Shown one piece after another: positions 21,699 to 27,909 of a stretch of 32,590 nucleotides of DNA. The stretch comes from Bacillus sp. V3B. GTDB lineage: Bacteria; Bacillota; Bacilli; Bacillales; Cytobacillaceae. The notes under the pieces were generated by a model. The model saw nothing but the letters and a program-made list of their open reading frames with translations, was not told the origin of the DNA and did no database searches. Each line of letters begins with the position of its first letter. The stretch's first letter is position 1. The position numbers and the translations under genes are program-made. The stretch lies in the NCBI RefSeq assembly GCF_024494465.1, contig NZ_JAETXM010000034.1, forward strand, positions 1 through 32,590, given 5' to 3'.

Positions 21699-22820
21699 AT
21701 GCTCGAAAAAGGAAAAATTAATGCAGGTGAGTTTCAAATATTAGTGATCACATTTACGATAGGAGGAACGGTACTTATTGCAGCTACTACACTTGCAGGG
21801 ATAGTAAAGCAGGATTCCTGGGTTGTTGATCCTTTAACACTTCTTATAAGTTTATTTTTTATATTCATATATAATCAATTAGCCACCCTTTATCCATCTA
21901 TGACTTATATCGAATATAATAAAAAAATATTAGGAAAATGGATTGGCAAAATTTCAGCACTGCTCTATCTTTTTTATTTTTTTATTCTTTCTTCAGGTAT
22001 GCTTAGAGAAATAGGGGATTTTTTTACGACACAAATATTGGTTGATACACCTATCCAAATGATTATGATCTTGTTTTTGCTCACTAGCTTAATCGGTGTT
22101 CGGTTAGGATTAGAAGTCATCTGTCGTACAGTGTTAATTTTTTTCCCTTGGATAGTTATGATGTTATTAATGCTATTCTTATTTCTCATCCCCGAAATCA
22201 AATTAGAAAATATACAGCCTATTTTTGGTGAAGGCATGAAACCAATTATTAAGGGCTCATATCACATTTTAGGACTCCCCTATTTAGAGCTTGCGACACT
22301 ATTAATGGTTACACCGTATGTTACCGAAAAAGCAGCAATGAAAAAAGCTTTTTATAGAGGAATGGTAATTGGAGGCATTGTCCTATTCATTACGGTCGCT
22401 TTCTGTATTTTAGTATTGGGTTCTGACATTACCACAAGACAAGCCTATCCTTCATATACTTTAGGAAAAAAAATTAGCATTGGAGGTTTTATTGAACGGA
22501 TTGAAGTCCTTGTTGCATTCATTTGGTTTTTTACAGCGTATTTTAAGTTGACTATTATAAATTATGGACTCTCTCTTGGGTTAGCTCAAGTACTTGGATT
22601 GAAAAGTTATAAAATCTTACTTTTTCCATTAGCATTTTTAATTATCACTTTTGCGATCTTTTCATATCAAGATATTGTCCATTTTCATGACTTTATTGCG
22701 AAAGCGTGGACACCTTATTCCTTAACCATTTGTTTTATTCTTCCGTTGTTATTATTAGTGATTGGAACAATTAGAAAAAAACGTTCTGATTCCAATGCAA
22801 CTAAACTGCCAGTTCGTTGA
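21699..22820 (+). CDS. Spore germination permease, GerAB/GerKB type
   Basis: A 373-residue membrane protein of the APC-superfamily germination branch with about ten helices. It opens GKINAGEFQILVITFTIGGT, the conserved start of B subunits of nutrient germinant receptors, and has the WVVDPLTLLISLFF and IEYNKKILGKWIGK segments of this family. The B subunit sits in the inner spore membrane and binds the germinant. A and C subunits normally accompany it in a three-gene operon; neither flanks it here, so this is an orphan B subunit. The in-frame ATG five codons upstream precedes the GGAGG ribosome site, so the second ATG is used. A SigG-like promoter lies upstream and a terminator downstream. Confidence 0.85.
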   Translation: MLEKGKINAGEFQILVITFTIGGTVLIAATTLAGIVKQDSWVVDPLTLLISLFFIFIYNQLATLYPSMTYIEYNKKILGKWIGKISALLYLFYFFILSSGMLREIGDFFTTQILVDTPIQMIMILFLLTSLIGVRLGLEVICRTVLIFFPWIVMMLLMLFLFLIPEIKLENIQPIFGEGMKPIIKGSYHILGLPYLELATLLMVTPYVTEKAAMKKAFYRGMVIGGIVLFITVAFCILVLGSDITTRQAYPSYTLGKKISIGGFIERIEVLVAFIWFFTAYFKLTIINYGLSLGLAQVLGLKSYKILLFPLAFLIITFAIFSYQDIVHFHDFIAKAWTPYSLTICFILPLLLLVIGTIRKKRSDSNATKLPVR

Positions 22821-22852
22821 ACAAGTTATAAATTGAATAGTTTAAAATTATA

Positions 22853-22882
22853 GCATTTCATTGTAATGAGGAATGCTTTTTA
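22853..22882 (+). terminator. Intrinsic terminator after the GerAB-type gene
   Basis: AGCATT and TCATT pair with ATGA and AATGCT with a 2-base bulge, followed by TTTTT. Confidence 0.6.
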
Positions 22883-22993
22883 TCTTTGTCTAAAATATCA
22901 ATAAAAAAATAATGAAATTTGATAATAATATATTGAAAAACGATAAAAATCCTGTTAAAATCAAATCGATAATAAATATGTGAGGTGCTTTTT

Positions 22994-23485
22994 ATGAAAC
23001 GAGGATCAACACTCTTTTTAAAGTTAGCTGTTATTCTTATGGGAATCCCTGTTCTTGTTTTATGTCTATTTTTGTTGCCTCAGATAGCGGATGAAGCAAA
23101 TGAAGCAGCAGAAAGAGGTTCAGATTTGGCTTATGTGGTATATGGCATTTTAATGGTTATGTATGTTTCGGCGATCCCATTTTACTTCGCTTTGTATCAA
23201 TCTTTTAACCTTTTAAGCTATATTGACAAGAACCAAGCTTTCTCGGAATTATCTGTAAGAGCTCTAAAGAAAATCAAAAACTGTGCCATCACAATCAGTG
23301 GCTTGTATGTGGTAGCCCTACCATTCGTCTATATCATGGCGGAGGTAGACGACGCCCCAGGTCTCATAATAATCGGAATGATCCCTATTTTTGCTTCCAT
23401 GGTGATTGCCGTCTTTGCTGCTGTTCTCCAAAGGCTTTTAAAAGAAGCCATAGATATAAAAGAGGAAAATGATTTAATAGTCTGA
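22994..23485 (+). CDS. DUF2975 membrane protein (YoaS-like)
   Basis: A 163-residue protein with four hydrophobic helices at about 8-30, 48-72, 95-118 and 128-150; the motif FALYQSFNLLSYIDKNQAFSELSVRALKKIKNCA between helices two and three is the DUF2975 hallmark. The function is unknown. The partner gene for an XRE regulator starts 15 bases downstream, the same pairing as B. subtilis yoaS-yozG, so the two probably act together. An upstream GTG extends the frame by three codons but lies in the GAGGTG ribosome site; the ATG is chosen. Confidence 0.82.
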   Translation: MKRGSTLFLKLAVILMGIPVLVLCLFLLPQIADEANEAAERGSDLAYVVYGILMVMYVSAIPFYFALYQSFNLLSYIDKNQAFSELSVRALKKIKNCAITISGLYVVALPFVYIMAEVDDAPGLIIIGMIPIFASMVIAVFAAVLQRLLKEAIDIKEENDLIV

Positions 23486-23500
23486 GCTGAGGTGAATAAT

Positions 23501-23722
23501 ATGGCGATTATAATCAATATTGATGTGATGCTTGCTAAACGAAAAATGAGTGTGACGGAACTTTCGGAGAGGGTTGGAATCACGATGGCAAACCTTTCTA
23601 TCTTGAAAAATGGAAAGGCAAAAGCGATTCGATTATCCACTTTAGAGGCGATTTGCAAAGCTTTAGAATGCCAGCCTGGAGATCTTTTAGAATACAAAAG
23701 TGACGAAGACACTCAAGGATAA
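23501..23722 (+). CDS. Small XRE/Cro-type transcriptional regulator (YozG-like)
   Basis: A 73-residue DNA-binding protein consisting of a single Cro/C1 helix-turn-helix: MLAKRKMSVTELSERVGITM (helices 1-2), ANLSILKNGKAKAIRLSTL (recognition helix region) and EAICKALECQPGDLLEY. The short form with CQPGDLLEY is typical of regulators paired with DUF2975 membrane proteins, here the gene directly upstream with 15 bases between. The likely target is its own operon. The ATG follows GAGGTG by six bases; the GTG three codons earlier is part of that ribosome site. Confidence 0.87.
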   Translation: MAIIINIDVMLAKRKMSVTELSERVGITMANLSILKNGKAKAIRLSTLEAICKALECQPGDLLEYKSDEDTQG

Positions 23723-23731
23723 TCATTAACT

Positions 23732-23762
23732 AAGCAGGTGTTTTAGATACTACCTGCTTTAC
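23732..23762 (+). terminator. Weak terminator after the XRE gene
   Basis: AAGCAGGT / ACCTGCTT, 8 bp with a 12-base loop, followed by TACACTT rather than a clean T-run. It lies 17 bases before copy D of the 287-bp repeat. Confidence 0.5.
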
Positions 23763-23778
23763 ACTTCAATAAATTGTA

Positions 23779-24065
23779 TTTAACTTCATTCAGCAAATGC
23801 TTTTTGTACCGAAAGCTTGCGACAGGTACAGAAGTCCTCCACTTCTGTAAGTAGGGGATGAATGCAAAAAGCTCTCTGATTCAGTGGGGGTTCAAATCCC
23901 GGCTGAATGAAGTTAAGCCTCCGGCGAGCCTTTCGATTTTTTAAAGGTCATTTATCGAGCGAACTCGACGACGGACAGGACGTCCTAGTCAGGCGAAAGC
24001 CACAGGATGTGGCTTTCTGAAGCGTGATAAAAATCCGGGCGCAAATTCGGCGGGGCGAATTTGAT
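23779..24065 (+). repeat. 287-bp structured repeat, copy D
   Basis: Same edges, length and strand. Differences: AAGTAGGGG for AAGTGGGGG (one C-A mismatch in the CCTCCACTT stem), AATCCC for AACCCC (G-U kept with GGGG) and GAACTCGA for GAGCTCGA, which changes only the loop of the TCGAG-4-CTCGA hairpin. Left flank TTGTA, right flank AAAAAT; a truncated gene begins 20 bases later. Confidence 0.9.
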
Positions 24066-24085
24066 AAAAATTTAAGGTGAGAATC

Positions 24086-24229
24086 ATGATCAGAGAAAAA
24101 ACGATTTATATCCTTTTAACTGATACAGGAACGATTTTAACAAGGAAAGAAAGACGCCTGTCAGAGACAGGCGTCTTTCATGCGTTTGCGGCAATGGACC
24201 GGACGACCACATTCGTACGTTTAGCCTAA
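24086..24229 (+). pseudogene. Short relic, possible N-terminus of a permuted NlpC/P60-like (YiiX/YebB-type) gene
   Basis: A 47-codon frame starts MIREKTIYILLTDTGTILTR with a plausible AAGGTGAG ribosome site. The IYILLTDTG-T-LTR opening resembles small papain-like amidase-fold proteins of Bacillus, which usually continue with a K-x-Y-x-x-x-x-Y-N-H-x-S segment; here that is missing and a GACAGGCGTC hairpin interrupts the frame. The gene is most likely a 5' fragment. The family call is from memory and tentative. Confidence 0.35.
24149..24179. terminator. Perfect 14-bp hairpin inside the relic frame
   Basis: GAAAGACGCCTGTC / GACAGGCGTCTTTC with loop AGA. The right arm (GACAGGCGTCTTT) is shared with the terminator after the Spo0E-like gene. 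The T-run is short. Confidence 0.55.
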
Positions 24230-24611
24230 AGGCATGTCCATTGGCTTATGCAAATTAGCTCATCGCTATATCAATATACCATCACTTTTCATGATTAACA
24301 AGTTGTATTTTTTGGATATTCCACATCCCTGTGATTTCTTGAAAAGTCTTGTTTCACACGGGGTGAGGGTTGTTCAAACCGCAGACCCTCATTTATAGCT
24401 AAACCGTATTCGATAAATTTTTGGTACAATAGATGATGAAAAGGGTAGAATGTTGGTATATATTGTTGGTTAACCTTTGTTTTGGATAAAGTTGGTACCC
24501 ATTCCAGAAGAAAATATTTTTTTTTAGACAAAGTACTTTTCATAAATACTATTTTTGATTATAATCCAAGTATCCTTCTCGGCTTAATGAAAAATAAAGG
24601 AGCGGTTTATC
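24230..24611. other. Intergenic region upstream of the DsrE-ABC operon
   Basis: A minus-strand frame of 82 codons (24295-24543) has no ribosome site and no recognised family; it is probably spurious or a relic. A TATAAT box lies at 24560-24565, about 46 bases before the DsrE start, with no good -35. Nothing else is recognised. Confidence 0.3.
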
Positions 24612-24956
24612 ATGTTGAGAGTCGTCATACAAGTAAATAAAAATGGTGATGAGTATTATAAAAAAATAATAAATAATGTCATTAATTTAAAAAATAAACT
24701 TGGTGAAGAGTTAGTTGATTGTGAAGTCGTCTTGTTTGGGGACGGATTAGGTCTTGTATTAAGTGAAGATGAAACCATTCAGAAGCGACGTGAAACGATT
24801 TTAGAAATGGGTATTCGCTTTGTTATCTGTAACAATACATTAACGAAAAACAACATGAAAGTAGAAGACTTGCAATGCAGTGTTGGTTCAGCGGGTTCTG
24901 GTGTTGCACACTTAGTCACTAGGCAGGCTGAGGGTTGGGCCTATTTAGCACTTTAA
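24612..24956 (+). CDS. DsrE-family protein (COG1416-like)
   Basis: A 114-residue cytoplasmic protein with a DsrE/DsrF fold: VVIQVNKNGDEYYKKIINNV (first strand and helix), VDCEVVLFGDGLGLVL, then MGIRFVICNNTLTKNNM, with a single conserved Cys in the C-N-x-T segment, and a C-terminal GSAGSGVAHLVTRQAEGWAYL typical of the COG1416 branch. DsrE-like proteins pass persulfide sulfur on a cysteine, but this branch is poorly studied. It is the first gene of a cluster with a sulfonate-type ABC transporter (19 bases to the next gene), which suggests a link to sulfur handling. Ribosome site AAGGAG, ATG start. Confidence 0.8.
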   Translation: MLRVVIQVNKNGDEYYKKIINNVINLKNKLGEELVDCEVVLFGDGLGLVLSEDETIQKRRETILEMGIRFVICNNTLTKNNMKVEDLQCSVGSAGSGVAHLVTRQAEGWAYLAL

Positions 24957-24975
24957 TAAGGAAGGGAGATTACCG

Positions 24976-25725
24976 ATGTCAGTACTAGTTGAACTTGAGA
25001 ACGTTAACTTTCAATATGATAATAATAGCTCTTCGATTCTCCATGATATCAATTTTGTCATAGAAAAAAATTCATTTGTTTCCCTATTAGGACCTAGTGG
25101 CTGCGGTAAGTCTACCTTACTTAATTTAATTGCAGGGTTTAACCCTAATTATGCAGGTTCTATTGAAATTGGAGGAAACAAGGTCAAGAATCCTTCGAAA
25201 GACAGAGGGTTTGTTTTTCAAGACTTAGCCTTATTTCCATGGTTATCTGTTTCAGAAAATGTTGAGTTTGGCTTGAAAATGCAAAATATCCCTAAAAAGG
25301 CAAGACAACAAAAAGTGAAAGAAATGATTGAATTAGTTGGGTTGACACAGTATACGGATTTTCCCATCTCTTCTTTATCTGGTGGGATGAGACAACGGGT
25401 TGCGCTTGCTAGAACCTTGGCAACAGAACCGAATATCCTTCTGTTGGATGAGCCCTTTAGTGCATTAGATGCTCAAACACGTGATGTCTTACAAGAGGAG
25501 CTTTTATCACTGCACCATAAATTAAACATGACAACGGTCAATGTGACACATAGTATTGATGAAGCGGTCTATCTTTCTGATTACGTGATTCTTCTTTCTA
25601 AAAAAGGAACAATCAAAGAGATCGTGAAGATCGAGTTAGATAAACCGAGAGACCGTACATCATCAGCGTATAATGATTATGAAAAGAAGCTATATGAATT
25701 TTTACGAAACGAAAGAGAGTCTTAG
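24976..25725 (+). CDS. ABC transporter ATP-binding protein, SsuB/TauB type
   Basis: A 249-residue nucleotide-binding subunit. Walker A GPSGCGKST, Q-loop GFVFQDLALFPW, signature LSGGMRQRVALART, Walker B ILLLDEPF, D-loop SALDA and switch His in VTHSID are all present. The FPWLSVSENVEFGL stretch is typical of nitrate/sulfonate/taurine importers. It lies second in a four-gene cluster with DsrE, a lipoprotein receptor and a permease, and would power uptake through that permease. Ribosome site GGAAGGGAG, ATG start; the receptor gene follows 13 bases after its stop. Confidence 0.9.
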   Translation: MSVLVELENVNFQYDNNSSSILHDINFVIEKNSFVSLLGPSGCGKSTLLNLIAGFNPNYAGSIEIGGNKVKNPSKDRGFVFQDLALFPWLSVSENVEFGLKMQNIPKKARQQKVKEMIELVGLTQYTDFPISSLSGGMRQRVALARTLATEPNILLLDEPFSALDAQTRDVLQEELLSLHHKLNMTTVNVTHSIDEAVYLSDYVILLSKKGTIKEIVKIELDKPRDRTSSAYNDYEKKLYEFLRNERES

Positions 25726-25738
25726 AGGAGAAATAAAT

Positions 25739-26734
25739 ATGAAAAAGTTAATGAGCATACTATCCATTTTTGTTTTACTTTTGCTTACCGCTTGCGGTGC
25801 GGAAGAAGAAAAAGATCAACAAGAAAACGCAACAACAGAATCTTCAGGGAAGCCCCAACTAAATATAGGCTATGTTTCCATCCTAGCCAATGCACCAGGT
25901 ATTGTGGCAGATAAACAAGGGTACTTCGCTGAAAAACTAGACGTACAAATGTATGGATTTAACTCTGGACCAGAGCTATTTCAAGCTCTAGCTGCTGGTG
26001 AACTAGATGTTGCGTATGCAGGTGTTCCTGCACTCGTTAACTGGGCATCACGCGGGCTCCCGGTTAAAGTCATTGCGAAAGTAAGTGATGGGAAAATTGG
26101 GGTTGTTGTTGGAGAGGAATCAAGTATTACATCAGTAGATGAATTAAAGGGAAAAGTAATTGCTGGTGTGAAAAGTGGAAGCGGTGTTGATCTGATTACA
26201 AGAGGAGAAATACTACCGAAGGCAAGGCTTTCAGATAAGGATTTGTCGATCCAAGAGTTCCAACAAGCAAATATTGAAGCAGCTCTTGACTCAAATCAAG
26301 TACAGGCTGGAATTCTAAATGAGCCTTTCTTAACGTATGCCTTATTGCATGGTAAAAAGCAAATTGCAGAAGAAAATGATCCAGCGCTTGTTGTTATGGC
26401 GAGTGAGGAAGCATTGCAAAATAAGTCTGAAGCTGTTCGGACCTTTATGAATATTCATCAGTCTACGATTCAATATTTAAATGAAAATCAAGAAGAGGCG
26501 AACCAAGTTTTAGTGGATGTCTTTAATATAGGGGCAGTGGGGGATCTACCAGCAGATCAAGTAATGGCAAAAGCAAGAGAAAAGATGGACTTTAATTGGA
26601 AGTTTACTAATGATAACTTTACGTATTATCAGCAGCTTGCGGATACGGCAAATGATCTTGGTTACGTCAAACAAGAAGTGGATGTTAAGAGCTTGTTCGA
26701 TCTCTCGTTCGTTGAGGGAGTTATAGAAGAGTGA
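25739..26734 (+). CDS. ABC transporter substrate-binding lipoprotein, SsuA/NMT1-like
   Basis: A 331-residue receptor lipoprotein. The signal peptide ends in the lipobox LLTAC, so Cys is lipidated and the protein is anchored outside the membrane. It then has the periplasmic-binding type II fold of the SsuA/TauA/NMT1 group: LNIGYVSILANAPGIVADKQGYF, ELDVAYAGVPALVNWASRG and DELKGKVIAGVKSGSGVD. The ligand may be an aliphatic sulfonate, taurine or a thiamine-like pyrimidine; the neighbouring DsrE favours a sulfur compound. The ORF extends 22 codons upstream into the ATPase gene, but AGAGGAG eight bases before the second-stage ATG fixes the start. Its stop overlaps the permease start. Confidence 0.88.
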   Translation: MKKLMSILSIFVLLLLTACGAEEEKDQQENATTESSGKPQLNIGYVSILANAPGIVADKQGYFAEKLDVQMYGFNSGPELFQALAAGELDVAYAGVPALVNWASRGLPVKVIAKVSDGKIGVVVGEESSITSVDELKGKVIAGVKSGSGVDLITRGEILPKARLSDKDLSIQEFQQANIEAALDSNQVQAGILNEPFLTYALLHGKKQIAEENDPALVVMASEEALQNKSEAVRTFMNIHQSTIQYLNENQEEANQVLVDVFNIGAVGDLPADQVMAKAREKMDFNWKFTNDNFTYYQQLADTANDLGYVKQEVDVKSLFDLSFVEGVIEE

Positions 26735-27483
26735 AGAAGCAAACAATAGGCTGGTTGTCTGTTCCATTTGTACTTGGTATTTGGTTTCTTGTCGCATCAC
26801 AGTATCCTTCTTATATTTTTCCTGGTCCGATTGACGTATGGAATGAAGCGATCCTGCAATGGAATAATGGGGAGATTCAGTCCCATGTTCTGCTTAGCCT
26901 AAAACGTTTAGTGATTGGATTTGTGATCGCGGCTTTGCTGGCATTTATGATAGGTATTTTAGGAGGCGCATTTCGCCCCTTGCGTGAATTTTTAATGCCA
27001 ATTGTAACATTTTTTCAAGCGACACCTGCGATGGCATGGGCACCTTTGTTAATTATTTTTCTTGGTTTAGGGGATGCCCCGATGATTGCGGTCATCTTGA
27101 TCGCTTCGTTTTTCCCGATTTTAATTAACGTGATCCAAGGGATGAATATGATTTCTGAGTCCCATATTCGAGCGGCCAAATCTCTTGGTGCAAAAGGCTG
27201 GAGGTTAGGCGTATACGTCTATTTGCCAGAAATTATTCCTGCTGCGATCAGCGGGGTGAGCGTTGGGTTTGCGATTGCTTGGCGTTCACTTGTAGCAGCC
27301 GAAATGATTGGCGGAAATTCAGGGATCGGCTATTTTATCTCGTTTAATGGACAGATCGGGAATACGGCTTCCGTCATACTCGGAATCATCATTATCGGTT
27401 TTCTAGCTTTAATGATGGATTATCTCCTATTAAAGCCCCTCCAACAACGATTTGCCGGTTGGGCCTCACGAAATGAAAACTAG
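26731..27483 (+). CDS. ABC transporter permease, SsuC type
   Basis: A 250-residue inner-membrane subunit with six hydrophobic helices. The EAA loop is AAKSLGAKGWRLGVYVYLPEIIPAAISG, which docks onto the ATPase, and AIAWRSLVAAEMIGGNSGIGYFI is the conserved C-terminal block of sulfonate/nitrate permeases. The GTG start overlaps the receptor stop (GTGA), which indicates translational coupling. It is the last gene of the operon; a hairpin at 27608-27645 may end the transcript. Confidence 0.9.
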   Translation: MKKQTIGWLSVPFVLGIWFLVASQYPSYIFPGPIDVWNEAILQWNNGEIQSHVLLSLKRLVIGFVIAALLAFMIGILGGAFRPLREFLMPIVTFFQATPAMAWAPLLIIFLGLGDAPMIAVILIASFFPILINVIQGMNMISESHIRAAKSLGAKGWRLGVYVYLPEIIPAAISGVSVGFAIAWRSLVAAEMIGGNSGIGYFISFNGQIGNTASVILGIIIIGFLALMMDYLLLKPLQQRFAGWASRNEN

Positions 27484-27907
27484 GGCAGCATCCAAATAAG
27501 TAGGAATGTTATTCCGCGGAAATGTTCCACGAAAGATTTATTGTAAATAGGCGAGAATACCCCTTCCTCAAGGAACGATAGTGAGTAGGGAGGGGATGAA
27601 TCACCTTCGGACAAGGGATGGCTTTCTTGCCATCTCCATTGTCCGAGGTTATTTCGTATGTAGTCATTTACATCGTTAGCTTGATGGTTATGTGGCGGCA
27701 CTCCATATAGAAATATAAAAAGAGTAGTATTTACGTTGAAAACGTTAAATACTACTCTTTTTATATTGTATGTAATGAGATCTTGTGGTAAATTTATATA
27801 GATGTACATTGTTTAATTAAATTTTAATATATTATCCCTATTTTAATTATACAATGCAATCGATACGTTAGTCAACCCTTTTATAAACTTTTTTTAAGGA
27901 GTGTTTG
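27484..27907. other. Gene-free region between the ABC operon and helD
   Basis: Holds a degenerate dispersed-repeat flank (AGCATCCAAATAAGTAGGAATG at its left edge), a hairpin CGGACAA (27608-27614) / TTGTCCG (27639-27645) with inner ATGGC/GCCAT, and the terminator listed next. No coding sequence with support. Confidence 0.4.
27717..27762. terminator. Bidirectional intrinsic terminator upstream of helD
   Basis: AAAAAGAGTAGTATTT / AAATACTACTCTTTTT, 16 bp, continued by ACGTT/AACGT after a one-base bulge, loop GAA. A- and T-runs on both sides. Confidence 0.7.
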
Positions 27908-27909
27908 CT

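Noticed and set aside
24295-24543. Minus-strand 82-codon frame
   Set aside because: No ribosome site, no recognised motif and no neighbour that suggests a role; kept only as a note in the intergenic entry.
27737-27750. cre-like TGAAAACGTTAAAT upstream of helD
   Set aside because: It forms the loop and inner stem of a strong terminator and lacks the conserved C near the end of cre; position and symmetry are explained by the hairpin.
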